A DNA stretch of 64,000 nucleotides from Paulinella micropora (GCA_009731375.1 BJOX01000336.1:17060-81059); one strand, 5' to 3'; shown: positions 1 through 10,802, counted from the stretch's first letter. Numbers and translations are program-made. Notes: generated from the letters alone by a model not told the origin.

Positions 1-568
1 ACATACATACATACATACATACACACATACATACACACATACATACATAGACACATACACACACACATACATACATACATACATACATACATACATACAC
101 ACATACACACATACACACATACACTTACATACATACATACATGCACACACACATTTATACATACATACATACATACATACATACATACAATACATACATA
201 TACACATACATACTCACATACATACTTACATACATACACACATACATACACACATACATACACACATACATACATACATACATTCATACATACGTACATA
301 CATACACACATACATACATTCATACATACGTACACACATACGTACACACATACATACATACAGACATACATACAGACATACATACATACATACATACACA
401 CATACATACATACATACATACATACATACATGCATACATACATACATACATACATACATACACACATACATACACACATACATACATACATACATACATA
501 CATACATACATACATACATGCATGCATACATACATACATACATACACACATACATACACACACAAAGA
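1..568. repeat. (CATA)n microsatellite, left flank
   Basis: Imperfect CATA/CACA tetranucleotide array with occasional CATG and CGTA variants. Apparent ORFs here only translate the repeat (His-Thr-Tyr-Ile or Met-Tyr-Val-Cys) and are not genes. Confidence 0.97.
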
Positions 569-1212
569 GAGTGTGTTTGGTATATGATTAGTAAGCTGTG
601 ACACCATTTTTACGGAGTGAATTTTTAATCTTGGAGGCACGTACATACGTGGATTTGTGCCACAGGGAAGGGCGAGGATGGGGCCTTTCTTATTATTATT
701 TTTTCTTTGTATTAGTATTAATAATGTAATTAAATTTGCTATTTTAATAATGCCGGAGTCAGAAAGTTTTGTTTGTATAGATTGCGTATATACATACATT
801 TTGGTCTGATGTGACTTCGCAATTTAACTTCTGGGAGTCACGTATACTTCAGAATTCAAGTTTACACAAAGTTTTATCTATTTAAAAAAATTGAAAATAT
901 ACAATATTGTATTATATATATTAAATATATGAAAAAAGTTTTAAGTATGACAAAAATTATTATTATAAAAATGTTATAAATTAAATGTTATAAGTATGAA
1001 AAAAGTTATAAGTAAATATTAAATAGTTATATGTATAAAAAAGATAATTGTTTTAAAGTTTGTAAAAAGTCAGATCATTTTTATAAGGTAAAACTTTTTT
1101 ATAAGATATAACTTTTTTATAAGACTCGATAGAACTTTTTTATAGATAGAACTTTTTTAATATTAAATGTTGATAAAAAATGTTATTACTTGAATGTAGA
1201 CAATTACACGTG
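569..1212. other. AT-rich single-copy stretch without a gene
   Basis: Non-repetitive AT-rich DNA between two (CATA)n blocks. No ORF of credible composition, no tRNA-like fold and no transposon end seen. The second half has short direct repeats built on TTTTTTATAAGA and ATTATAAGTATGAAAAAAG-like words. Confidence 0.7.
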
Positions 1213-2034
1213 ACATACATGCATACATGCATACATGCATACATAAATACATACATACATACATACATACATACATACGTACGTACGTGCATACATATAT
1301 GCATACATGCATACGTGCATACATACATACGTACATACATACATACATACATACATACACATACATACATACGTACATACGTACGTACGTATAAACACAC
1401 ATACATGCATACATACATACACATACACATACATACATACATACATACACACACATACATACATACACACATACACACATACATACACACATACATACAC
1501 ACACGCATACATACATACATACACGCATACATACATACGTAAATACATACATACATACATACATACACACACATACATACATACATACATACATACATGC
1601 ATACACACATACATACACACATACATACACATACATACACACATACATACATACATACATATGTACATACATACATACATACATACATACATACACACAT
1701 ACATACATACATATACATACATATATACGTACATACATACATACATACAATGATACATGCATGCATGCATGCATGCATTCATTCATACATACATACATAC
1801 ATACATATGTACATACATACATACAAGATCTCATACATACATGCATGCATGCATGCATGCATACATACATACATACATACATACATACATACACGCATAC
1901 ATACATACATACACACATACATACATACATACATACATACATACAGATATACATACATATATACATACATACATACATACATACATACATACATGCGTGC
2001 ATATATTAATACATACATACATACATACACATAC
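1213..2034. repeat. (CATA)n microsatellite at the insertion site
   Basis: Second CATA-type array, ending directly at the left terminus of the virus-like element. The same repeat resumes at 23461 on the other side, so the element interrupts what was probably one microsatellite. Confidence 0.95.
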
Positions 2035-2628
2035 GTAAAAAAAGGACGAAACTAGTGGGGGGTTGATTCTAAGGTCCCAACCCCCCCCCCCCCNNNNNNN
2101 NNNNNNNNNNNNNNNNNNNNNNNNNNNNNNNNNNNNNNNNNNNNNNNNNNNNNNNNNNNNNNNNNNNNNNNNNNNNNNNNNNNNNNNNNNNNNNNNNNNN
2201 NNNNNNNNNNNNNNNNNNNNNNNNNNNNNNNNNNNNNNNNNNNNNNNNNNNNNNNNNNNNNNNNNNNNNNNNNNNNNNNNNNNNNNNNNNNNNNNNNNNN
2301 NNNNNNNNNNNNNNNNNNNNNNNNNNNNNNNNNNNNNNNNNNNNNNNCCCCCCCCCCCCCTCGTTTTGAATTTCCCTATCGCAGGCCATTTTTTACAAAG
2401 TCGGTCGTATTTTGAGATTTTATCGTTTTTCAAAAATGTGATATGTAAAAAATAATACTGGTACAAGTTGTGGATGGCAGACCGCACTCCCACATTCTTA
2501 CAGGTGAAGTTGGCTGCCACCCCCGCAAATACCTTTTTTGATATGCGGGCCGGCTATCATAATTAAGTTCAAAGCCGGCAAAAAATCAAAAATTACTTTT
2601 TTCTTTTTGTGTCGTTTGGTTTCAATTA
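2035..2628 (+). repeat. Left terminal inverted repeat, containing an assembly gap
   Basis: It pairs as reverse complement with 23123-23460. Shared landmarks from the outside inward are GGACGAAACTAGTGGGGGGTT, a poly-C tract, the CGTTTTGAATTTCCCTATCG block, GTGGATGGCAGACCGCACTC, and GTGTCGTTTGGTTTCAATTA at the inner edge. The 254 Ns at 2094-2347 lie inside the poly-C run. The right copy has only 10 Gs there, so the gap is probably over-sized; without the Ns this TIR is 340 bp against 338 bp on the right. The inner third is less conserved than the outer part. A short GCCGGC...GCCGGC inverted pair occurs near 2550-2580 on this side only. Confidence 0.95.
2094..2347. other. Assembly gap (254 N) in poly-C of left TIR
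   Basis: Runs of C flank the gap on both sides. Comparison with the right TIR indicates a homopolymer assembly break rather than missing sequence. Confidence 0.95.
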
Positions 2629-2748
2629 TGTTTTCTAGTTGTATATCTTCTTTTTTTAACTGCTGCTTAATTTTCTTCTCCTTCGTTATCTCTTGAACTT
2701 GTTCGTTAATTTGCTTTTCATCATTAACTGGCTTTTCAAACTTAGTCT

Positions 2749-3503
2749 TTAATACTCACGGGGGCTAATTATAACTAGTTCTTTATTAGATAGCACAATC
2801 TTAAATCCATTTCTACCCAAAACCGTATATATCTGCTTTGACCAAGTTCGCCCGCCTTTTGAAAATAGATTTCGTTGAACTTCTCGTCTTACCTTATCGC
2901 CTGGTTCAAATTCGTTAATACTTTCATCTCTTTCAATTTTTTGTTTATTGGTAGCTTTTCCATTCATGATTTCAATTAGTCTAGCTTTGATTGTTGGATG
3001 AAAACGATTATTGTAAGCTTTGACAATATCCTCAATATATGAGACCCAGTCAAAGTTCCCATTAGTTTCAAATAGTATGTCAAGCCACCTTCTAATAGTT
3101 CTAATAACTCTGTCAACTATCGCAAGTGCTTTGTGGTCTCCTACTTCAACTGTTCTGTGTTCAATGTTATGTTCATCAAATATTTATTAACTGCTCCTTT
3201 GTATTCTCCTCCGCTATCTGTTGTAATGATTTCTGGAATATATGAAATAGATTTTAAACCAGTATATACTTCATTCGCAGTTTTATTTTTTAGCGGTCTA
3301 ACTTCTAAAAATCTACTATTAGTGTCAATCCAAACCAACATAAAGGCATATTTTTTATTACCTGGTTTATCATCCGCTAAATCTACTAACACTTGTTTCA
3401 ACGGTTTATCAGCTCATATCGTATTCCATTTCTTGCTTTGTTTTTTCTGAAAATGTAGTTCTAATGCCTGTTGCTCTTTCAGTTCTTGTAATTCGTCAGC
3501 CAT
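2749..3503 (-). pseudogene. Retroviral-type (rve) integrase, broken
   Basis: Integrase of the polinton/retrovirus RNase-H fold, which would insert the linear genome into host DNA. Reading from 3503 the protein has a charged N-terminal stretch, then the catalytic core: first acidic residue in VDLADD, strand WIDTNSRFLEVRPLKNK, second Asp in ITTDSGGEYKG, then a third-motif helix GDHKALAIVDRVIRTI in which Asp stands where Glu is usual. A YNNRFHPT box and a C-terminal SH3/chromo-like region (FEPGDKVRREV...TWSKQIYTV) follow. Lesions are an in-frame TGA at 3416-3414, a frameshift near 3185, and another near 2757. Beyond the last frameshift a lysine/glutamate-rich tail stays open to a TAA at 2500-2498, inside the TIR. 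Family is clear; start and end are uncertain. Confidence 0.85.
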
Positions 3504-3517
3504 TGACCCGGAAGGTT

Positions 3518-3775
3518 CTAATACTTAATGACACCTAATGTTTTATCTCTATATATTAATCTTTCTTTTTTTTCTAGTTCAAAACAATAATTAGAACAAA
3601 ATTCGTAAGTATAAAATCAGTCAAATGTATCATCAATGGCTGTAATCTGTCTATTAGCCAAGCACAGAGTTAATCAACACACATAACAGCAATTGAAGTC
3701 ATACTCAAAACGATTGTATAAATAATCCATAATGTGAAAACGGACATCGAGCGGTAAATTTTTTATCTTGTTCAT
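3518..3775 (-). pseudogene. Small Cys-rich ORF with two in-frame TGA codons, unknown
   Basis: From ATG at 3775 the frame is open for 85 codons to TAG at 3520-3518, except for TGA at 3676-3674 and 3619-3617. The N-terminus (NKIKNLPLDVRFHIMDYL) is reminiscent of the start of an F-box. It is followed by clustered cysteines (CCYVC, then FCSNYCFEL) that could form a zinc-binding knuckle. Both TGAs are in contexts where Trp would be plausible. It lies immediately upstream of the integrase on the same strand and could be its N-terminal part, since a frameshift in the AAGTATTAG region would join the two. Function unknown. Confidence 0.45.
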
Positions 3776-3781
3776 CTATAT

Positions 3782-4294
3782 TTAGAACTTTAAAAACATT
3801 TTTGAAACATCATTACTTTCTTTTTTTGACTTCTCTGGTTGTCCAGCATAAACATTGACATTAACACTGCTAGACTTCTTACCACCCTTCTTATGCTTAG
3901 GCTCTTCCTCTTCATCTTCTTCACTTTCGCTCTCGCTATCTTCTTCCACTTTCTTTTTTACCACTTTCTTTTGGGGTTTCTTTTGCTTAGTCTTAATCTT
4001 CATTTTGGATATTTTATCCGCAATTAGGTCAGCAAAGTCGTGTTCAACCTCTTCATCCGAGCTGCTTTCCTCACTTATCTCACCGTCCCGCCCATCAATC
4101 ATATCCTTAGCCAACTGCTTCTTAGTAATGTGGTCCATCTTTTCATCGTCATTCATTTCTTTCACATTCTTAGCCTCTTCCTCAGCAAGTAGTTCCTTAG
4201 CCCTTTCAATCTTTCTCTGCCTAGCATACTGTTTCTTCATTACAGTCGCTTTTTCAAGGTTCTTTATCGCAATCTCTCTATTACCTCTCTGCAT
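3782..4294 (-). CDS. Highly charged acidic/basic coiled-coil protein, unknown
   Basis: About 170 residues. I start it at ATG 4294 (MQRGNREIAIKNLEKA) because the longer frame to 4429 runs over the fibre start and has an unrelated composition. The N-terminal half is a Lys/Glu/Arg-rich helix (KQYARQRKIERAKELLAEEE). Next comes an acidic Ser-rich block (EISEESSSDEEVEHDF), then KADL-type helix residues, and a Lys-rich and then Asp/Glu/Ser-rich tail. No membrane segment and no enzymatic motif. It is transcribed away from the fibre gene across an AT-rich gap of about 80 bp. A GGAGGTG word sits on the minus strand near 4355-4371 upstream. No function recognised; such proteins are often DNA- or protein-binding. 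Confidence 0.65.
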   Translation of the reverse strand: MQRGNREIAIKNLEKATVMKKQYARQRKIERAKELLAEEEAKNVKEMNDDEKMDHITKKQLAKDMIDGRDGEISEESSSDEEVEHDFADLIADKISKMKIKTKQKKPQKKVVKKKVEEDSESESEEDEEEEPKHKKGGKKSSSVNVNVYAGQPEKSKKESNDVSKMFLKF

Positions 4295-4377
4295 TTTCGG
4301 TTGTATATCTAACCAAAAATAATTTTTATTCGGATTAATTATTATCCTAAATATACACCTCCACAGGTTTTGGTTCA

Positions 4378-7300
4378 ATGAGTCAATATAAGTCTCTCTC
4401 AGGCTTGTCTGAAATTGCGGTGGACTCACTAGATATAAAAAATTTAGACCTTACCAACACTAATGTGGTCGGCTTAAACACAGATAGGGTGCCAGAAGAT
4501 GCTGACCCTGTAAATCTTTATTATACTGACGGCCGATTCGATGCGAGATTATCTACCAAATCAACAACAGACATTAAAGAAGGACAAAATTTATACTATA
4601 CCTAGCAACGAGTGAGTGACAACGACGAGGTTAAAGCCTCAACTCAACACAGAAGCAATACAAGTAATCCACACCAAACCAAATTATACAATCTCATAGA
4701 TACTAATTTAGTCGCACAAGCAAGCGGACAATACTTAACTTACAACGAGTAGACTGCAAATGGAGGAATACCGCCCTCGGTTCAATTGACACACTCTCCG
4801 ACGTAGTCATAACCACACCAATAGCCACTAATAGTTATCTAACATATAATTCAATAAACTGGGTAAATAAAACCTTTCCGATAAATATTGATGAATTTGG
4901 CAACATTAGTATGGGAAGGAAGAATATAACAGGAGTTAATTTACTAAATACCAAAGATGTTGATGAATGGGTATTTGAGCATAATGATAATAATGATAAA
5001 GTATCAGCAGCTGGAAGTATAGATAGCCACAGCGATGTGTTAATTACAGGCACACCAGCAGATAACCAATTACTCATTTATTCAACCGGACAATCGCGAA
5101 ATGTTGCTTCTCCCTTTCTGAGATTAGACGGCACTGCGAATATGACAGGAGCACTAAATATGAATATTCAAAACATTACAAATGTAGGGCAACTAAATGG
5201 CAGGGCTATCACGACTTGGTTATCAGATCACGACACTAACACAGCGAAAGTATCAGCAAGTGGAAGTATTGATACACACAGCGACGTATTAATAATAGGC
5301 ATGCCCGCAGATAACCAACTGCTTATTTATAGCACAGGACAATGGAGGAACACGACTTCGCCTTTTCTGCGACTTGATGGCACCGCGAGTATGACGGCAG
5401 GATTAAATATGGGAGGATTTGCGATTACAAATGTGGGTAATGTTGATGGTATTGATGTTTCTGCTCTTGATACCGCAGTAGTTAAACTAACAGGAGACCA
5501 AACCATATCAGGAAATAAAAAATTCACATCAACTATTGAAATAAGTGGTATCCGATACAAATAACCGGCTCGTATGTAGAGTTATATTCAGGCGATACTT
5601 TAATTATGACCGCATCTGGCACAACACTCAATTTGAACAGCGAAAAAATAACGAACTTAGCCACACCATCAACAGCAACAGACGGTGCTAACAAAAGTTA
5701 TGTAGATGACAATTTCGTAAACCTAACAACAGACCAAACCATAGGAGGTAATAAAACATTTAGTGGATTATTAACTGCAAATAGTGGATGTAAGTTATCT
5801 ATTCAAAACAAAACAGATGGAGGAAACGGACAGGGCATATTTATGTGGGATACAGACAACACAGGTTGGGGTATTTATATGGCTCAACCAGGGGCGAGTA
5901 AATCATGAAATGGAGGAATAGCAGTAGCAGGCAACGATATTACAGGCTTTGCTATAAGATTTAGATGTGGCTTTGCTTCGGCAGATGGTTTTGTGTGGGA
6001 AAATTCTAACGAACAATTATTAATGTCGTTGAACGGGGCAAACGGAACTTTATGGACAAAAGGATTAATTACAGCGAGTGCGGGAGTATCAACGACAACA
6101 CTTTTCGCGAGTGGAAGAGTATCAAACTTAACCGCAGGAGCCACTTGTTCATTAAGCATACAGGGAGGAAACGATGGAACTAGTAATTACGGGCTATGGT
6201 TGTGGAATTATCTTGATTATAATTATTCTTTGTATATGGCATCTTCTGGCGCTAGTAAAGCTTTTGGAAATGGAACCGCTTGCACTGGCAACGACTTTAC
6301 TGGCAGTGCTATTAGAATGAGAATTTATCCAGATGCTACTCAGGGATTTATATGGGAAACATCAAGCGAGGTCGTATTAATGTCATTAAATGGACGTAAT
6401 GGAACTTTATACACAAAGGTAATATAAGCATAAACGGGGCCTTGGTAGCAACACAATCTTATGTAGATACAAAAGACTGACAAAATGTGAAACTAACAGA
6501 AGACCAAACAATAACAGGAATAAAAACATTTAATGGAACGAGAAATGAGTTCAGAGGTTTGACTATATTGAATCAAGCCGATTTTAATAAATCAGGATAT
6601 CATTAATGGTGGAAATATTACATATAATGGGGCGCGGATATTAAATCAAAATGGAGGAGATATATTCTTTTCACAGACAACAGGAGATTATCAGTCATTC
6701 TTATATACTTTAAATACTGCTTCAAGTGGAACCGCAGACCAAAGAGGTTATGTATTTACGAATATAGCATACGATGTAGCAAAAGGACCAGGACTTTATA
6801 TTTCAAAACTTACAGATGCTAAATTTCTTTCATCTGATATCGTCCGTTTTAATAATGCTGGCGGTATGAAGTTCTATGGTGCCTTAGATATGAATTCAAA
6901 TAATGTAACAAATGGCGGAACAATAACATGAACAACAATTACTTCAACTGCGGGTATATCAACAACAACAATAACGGCAAGCGACAAAATAACGACCGCG
7001 TCAACTAAGCCGATAATCATAGGCAACACAACGAAAGGAGTTGGAGCAACAGGTGGTTTAGAATTATATGGAATTTCAGGTAATATTGGAGGAGCACACT
7101 TACAGGCGATAACAACACAAGATGCTTATCCAACATTCCAATTATTGAACTGGACACATGACAATATTACTTTATGCTTTGATACTTATTTTGACGGCAC
7201 GAACTGGAAATCAAGTGCTTCTGGTTCAAACTCTACAATAGCTAAAGGTGGCAATAAACTTGTTTTTAATTATAAATCGGGAATAACCGCGGGGAGCAAT

Positions 7301-8157
7301 ATAACATGGTCAGAAGCAATGAACATAAGCACAGCAGGGTTTTTAACAGCAAATGCGGGAATTACATATTCTGGGGTGCTAACGACCACAACTAATAATG
7401 GAGCGAAAATAGGAATTCAAGGACAAACAGACGGGACGAATGCGAGAGGAATATTTGTATCGGATACTGCTGATCCAAACTGGGGGATTTATATGTCTCA
7501 GTCTGGAGCAAATAAAGCATTAAATGAAGGAACAGCACCAGCAGGAGGAGTAGGCGGAGGATTAACTTCTTATGCTTTTAGATTTAGAGTGAATAATTCT
7601 TCAACGAGTGGGTTCATATGGGAGAATAGTTCAAATACTGCTTTAATGTCTTTGAAAGCAAGTGATGGGCAATTATGGGTATTGTCTAATCCAATTCAAT
7701 ATTCAGACAGGAGAAAAAAAGAAGATATAAAGGAATGCTTAGGCTTAGATTTTATTAATAAGTTAAATCCAGTCTGCTATCGTATGATTGATNNNNNNNN
7801 NNACAAAAAGAAATGTAGGACTGGTTTAATAGCACAGGAATTAGAAGAAATACTAACAGAAATGGATATGCTAGATTTTGGCGGTTTTATAAAAGAAACA
7901 ATTATGGTTCCGTGTCCAAAGCAAAGAAAAGAATGCGAATTGAAAGGTGTGAGTGTTAATCCAGTGTTATATGTGTTGATAGTGGTGATGTCGGTTATGG
8001 TATAGGTTATTCCGAGTTTATCGCCCCGTTAATTAAGGCCGTTCAACAATTATCAGAAAAGGTGATTTATTTAGAAAAGCAAAATAATAATCTAACTAAT
8101 GATATAGCCGATTAAAAAAACCAATTAGCAGACATCCGTAATTACAATGCCCCCTAG
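4378..8157 (+). pseudogene. Long fibre/receptor-binding-type protein with C-terminal Peptidase S74 chaperone domain, broken
   Basis: About 1,260 codons. The N-terminal region has the fibre motif NLYYTDGRF repeated as NLYYT...QRV. Next come long beta-rich repeats: LITGTPADNQLLIYSTGQ twice, SYVDDNF...LTTDQTIGGNKTF several times, and a triplicated unit WGIYM..PGASK...FVWENS...LMSLNG. The C-terminus has SDRRKKEDIKECLGLDFINKLNPVCYRM, a 10-N gap at 7793-7802, then RTGLIAQELEEIL, matching intramolecular chaperone (S74) domains that trimerise and release tail fibres, and finally a coiled coil. Lesions: TAG at 4603 and 4750, TGA at 5906, 6478 and 6929, TAA at 8113, and frameshifts near 4755, 5555, 6420, 6595 and 7985. 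The last 11 bp overlap the next ORF. Host attachment is inferred from the domain type. Confidence 0.88.
7793..7802. other. 10-N assembly gap inside the fibre gene
   Basis: The reading frame of the S74 domain is compatible across the gap and no duplicated flank is visible, unlike at 17284. Confidence 0.95.
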
Positions 8158-8491
8158 ATTACATCCGCCACCTCCAATCATAGAAGTAGATGGCGAACTG
8201 ACACCAGAATTAAAAAATCGTGTTTTGGATATTTCGTTGAAGAATGAAGAAAAAAAAGTAGAGCACGAATTAGAAGATAACTGGAATTGTTGTTGTATAA
8301 AAAACAGACCAACTGACAGCCGACTTATTAAATACTTATTTCAAATGGGTATCATTATCGCTATTATAACCCTTTGTATCGTGAGGTTGTCTGACCCGAA
8401 TGTCAGTTGTGAAACTGGAAACATTTATGTCGGGCTTATAAGTTTATTAATAGGGATTGTGCTTCCTAGTCCATCTTCTAGCAAGAAGTAA
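8147..8491 (+). CDS. Small membrane protein with two predicted TM segments, unknown
   Basis: 114 residues, starting at an ATG that overlaps the fibre stop by 11 bp, so probably co-transcribed with it. Proline-rich N-terminus (PPRLHPPPP), a polar charged middle, a CCC triplet, then two hydrophobic stretches: MGIIIAIITLCIVRL and IYVGLISLLIGIVLP. The tail is Ser/Lys-rich. The loop between the helices holds one Cys. This suggests a hairpin membrane protein with both ends on the same side. No enzyme motif. It could be a virion-membrane or host-membrane protein, but nothing in the sequence decides this. Confidence 0.7.
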   Translation: MPPRLHPPPPIIEVDGELTPELKNRVLDISLKNEEKKVEHELEDNWNCCCIKNRPTDSRLIKYLFQMGIIIAIITLCIVRLSDPNVSCETGNIYVGLISLLIGIVLPSPSSSKK

Positions 8492-8492
8492 T

Positions 8493-9214
8493 TTAAAGAC
8501 CAACGGCTGATAATCCTACCATATTGTCGTAGTGGATTTGACTTATTCTATGTTTCTGTATGCTGTCATTCCTAATACGTCTTCCACATTCACATTCAAT
8601 CGTTGCTGAAGCGCGGGTTCTATTTTTTTCAAGAAGAATTTCTTTATTTTTCTCATAATACTCTTTCTGTTTTAGTGTAATATATTCTTTATTATCTTCT
8701 CTCCAAATCTTATTCGCAAATTTAAGATGTTCCTTATTTTCTTCTTTATACTCTTTTTTCTTTTGAGACACATATTCTTTGTTTCTTTCATTCCATTCTT
8801 TGTTCAATTGAGCTATTTTGTTTTTGTTTTGTTCTCTATATTGTTTTGCTTTTTCAGCTACCCGCACTTTATTGTCTTCTACATACTCCTGCTTGGTCCT
8901 ACCAGAAAGTATTTTATTTACACAGTTACTATTTCTAATCCATTCTCCCTCCTTGCGAAGTAATTGATTAACATTATCGCACGGATAGTCTTCTAGCAAC
9001 TCAATATAAGCATCGCCAAGTTTTAATATTTCAAAGCTTGAATATAGCCCTTTTCCTTTCACTTTGGTTCCGATAGATGTTCTTTATAATTTTGTCTATG
9101 TCTTCCCATTCGCTGAGCCAATGTTTGAGTTGTTGCACCAACATACATTAAATCAGTCTTGTATGACCTAATCGCATAAATTTTACCTTTCTTACAATCT
9201 CCAACCCGTGGCAT
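8493..9214 (-). pseudogene. GIY-YIG endonuclease-like gene, frameshifted
   Basis: ATG at 9214 opens a GIY-YIG nuclease domain: GKIYAIRSYKTDLMYVGATT followed by LAQRMGRHRQNYKEHL, with the KIY and YVG elements and the catalytic-type Arg. The frame stops at about 9063. A one-base shift joins it to the 189-residue frame beginning near 9062, which holds the rest of the nuclease (EDYPCDNVNQLLRKEGEWI, with the family's Glu), a long Lys/Glu repeat helix (NKEYVSQKKKEYKEENKE type) and a C-terminal zinc-knuckle-like CECGRRIR...KHRISQIH. GIY-YIG genes of this layout are common in large DNA viruses and often act as homing-type nucleases. It lies tail-to-tail with the membrane protein, 1 bp apart. Confidence 0.8.
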
Positions 9215-9267
9215 ATTGTCTATCCTTTGTTATTATTATGTATCATTATATTTAAATAGAATTACAT

Positions 9268-9501
9268 TCATATATATGTCATATACCATCTATTATCACC
9301 CGCACACATTAAGGGCAGTGCCTCATCAAAACTACGACACATATTATTTCCGTTATTTATAAAAACACAATTAAAACCAGTTTCTACCCCTTGCTTTATA
9401 CAATAAGCACACGACTCGTTCTTTTTTTCGCTGACCCGCGAAAAGAAATCACAGGCGGTCCGACCTAACACAGAGCACATAAATAATAATATTAATAACA
9501 T
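9268..9501 (-). CDS. Small secreted/anchored Cys-rich protein, unknown
   Basis: 77 residues. It starts with a hydrophobic signal-like segment (LLILLFMCSVLG), then a cysteine-rich ectodomain (ACDF, SCAYCIK, FNCVF, MCRSF, LMCAG), suggesting disulfides. It ends with TGA; the next in-frame codons are ATG and TAA. Its start is only 22 bp from the divergent ORF at 9524, so the two share one short AT-rich promoter region. No family recognised. Confidence 0.55.
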   Translation of the reverse strand: MLLILLFMCSVLGRTACDFFSRVSEKKNESCAYCIKQGVETGFNCVFINNGNNMCRSFDEALPLMCAGDNRWYMTYI

Positions 9502-9523
9502 AATATATTATACAAAAAAAAGT

Positions 9524-9894
9524 ATGAGTGAATTCAAATATCAGTGGATTATTTTTCTGAGTAATGATTTTCCAGGCGGGGTTAATGGTAGCAAGACCTT
9601 TGACAAAAACATTCAAATGAACTTTACCCCGACTAGAATGAATGTTAAGTTTATCCACTATATGAACAATGCGGCCGAGACGAAACAAAAATCCTTTATA
9701 TGGACCGCATCGGGATTATTGGCACATTCGCAGACAGCACCACGGCAAACATTTCAAATCTCGGCTACAACTTAGGAGTAGTAGGTTGGTCTGACGGGGT
9801 TTACACATTTAAAGTGCTTAAAACGGACAGCGGTAATATTGAGACTGACCAGCTAGCTGGAAGAATTGTTATTTGTTTGGAATTTCTCGGGTAG
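9524..9894 (+). pseudogene. Small beta-rich protein, likely virion-associated, one frameshift
   Basis: Two overlapping frames join into about 123 residues if one base is adjusted near 9695-9705. The N-terminal part is MSEFKYQWIIFLSNDF...TFDKNIQMNFTPTRMNVKFIHY; the C-terminal part is ISNLGYNLGVVGWSDGVYTF...LAGRIVICLEFLG. Alternating hydrophobic strands suggest a beta sandwich. The stop TAG is followed at once by a TAGGGGCCTGCTCC hairpin of the element's own repeat family. Its position directly before the packaging ATPase suggests the structural gene block, but no homologue is recognised. Confidence 0.6.
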
Positions 9895-9921
9895 GGGCCT
9901 GCTCCCCCTACAACCCCGCCG
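9891..9921 (-). repeat. GC hairpin element, gene-end orientation
   Basis: TAGGGG and CCCCTA arms around a CCTGCTCC loop, followed by ACAACCCCG. It overlaps the stop of the 9524 gene. It belongs to the repeat family also seen at 11204, 12550, 13098, 16949 and 18699. Confidence 0.8.
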
Positions 9922-9955
9922 GTAAAAAATATATTTTAGAATATATAATATATTT

Positions 9956-9980
9956 GGAGGTGCGGAGGCGAAGTCTCTGC
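9956..9980 (+). promoter_or_regulatory. GC hairpin leader, start-codon orientation
   Basis: GGAGGTGCGG followed by AGGCGAAGTCTCTGC, ending one base before ATG 9982. GCGGAG can pair with CTCTGC, allowing one G-U in RNA, leaving a GCGAAGT loop. An identical word precedes ORFs at 11339 and 11381, and a one-base variant ends one base before the lipase ATG at 18043. Confidence 0.75.
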
Positions 9981-9981
9981 T

Positions 9982-10802
9982 ATGGAGAAAATCAATAATG
10001 TAAAGGTAAACCAGTCAAGCAAAACGGAGATGGAGACAAGTTGGCAAAAGGATATAAGTTATTTGATGAAGCCTTTGCTAATATTTTTCTTCTCGCTCGC
10101 AAGAAGAGCGGTAAGACGACCGCACTGTTCGAAATCCTGAAACGAACGACCGACAAAAAGACCCGCATTGTCATTATAGCCAGCACGATACATAAGGACC
10201 ACATCTACAAAGAAATGGTTAAGCACTTCAAGAAGAAGGGAAACCCGATGGCTATATACACATATTTGAAAACAGACGGATACAGTGTGATTGATTATGA
10301 GTTAGACAAGCTCAACAAGCCAGATGAGGAGCAAGAAGAAGGCGAGGTTGTGCGGGAACTGCGTGAGGAACCGAAGCCGAATTTTATTTATTTTGGTAAA
10401 GATGAAGAGAAGAAGCATGGAGAAGAGAGGACCCCGAGACCGTCTAAGTATCAAACTCCCGATGTTGTTTTCGTGTTAGATGACCTCGACTCAGGTTTAA
10501 GGGATAAGTCCGTGAGCGACCTGTTGAAAAAAAATAGACACTACAAGTCAAAAGTGATTATGAGCTCGCAGTATCTAAACGACATGAAGTCTCAAGCCAT
10601 CAAACAGCTCGACTACCTCCATATTTTTCCTGGTCAGTCTCAGGATAAAATTGAACTCGTGTATAAACATTTGGACCTCGGTTATGATTTAGATTACTTC
10701 ATTGAAAAATATCACGAGGCGACGAAAGAACGATTTAACTTTTTGTATGTTGATGCGGTATCGGACGAACTGAGGCAAAATTTTAACTATCGCTTGCGAT
10801 AG
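9982..10802 (+). pseudogene. A32-like DNA packaging ATPase (FtsK/HerA type), 5' frameshift
   Basis: P-loop ATPase that would pump genomic DNA into the capsid. From about residue 20: KLFDEAFANIFLLARKKSGKTTALFEIL with the Walker A motif ARKKSGKTT, a sensor-like IVIIAST, and Walker B DVVFVLDDLD. Next comes a polar SQYLNDMKSQ region with the Gln of this family, then a C-terminal helical YKHLDLGY...YHEATKERFNFLYVD segment typical of PLV and polinton ATPases. The catalytic frame is open from a TTG at 10041. The natural start is probably ATG 9982, directly behind a hairpin leader, but a frameshift near 10000 separates them. Alternatively translation begins at a non-ATG codon. It is followed by an 81-bp AT-rich promoter-like gap. 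Confidence 0.9.

Noticed and set aside
1-2034. Dozens of ORFs encoding His-Thr-Tyr-Ile or Met-Tyr-Val-Cys repeats
   Set aside because: They are translations of the stop-free (CATA)n repeat on either strand. The same applies to the Leu-Ser-Ile-Tyr, Lys-Gln-Ala-Ser, Asn-Gln-Ser-Ile and Pro-Ser-Ile-His ORFs across 30-64 kb.
3855-4322. 155-codon plus-strand ORF opposite the charged protein
   Set aside because: Ser/Phe/Leu-rich shadow of the acidic/basic minus-strand gene.
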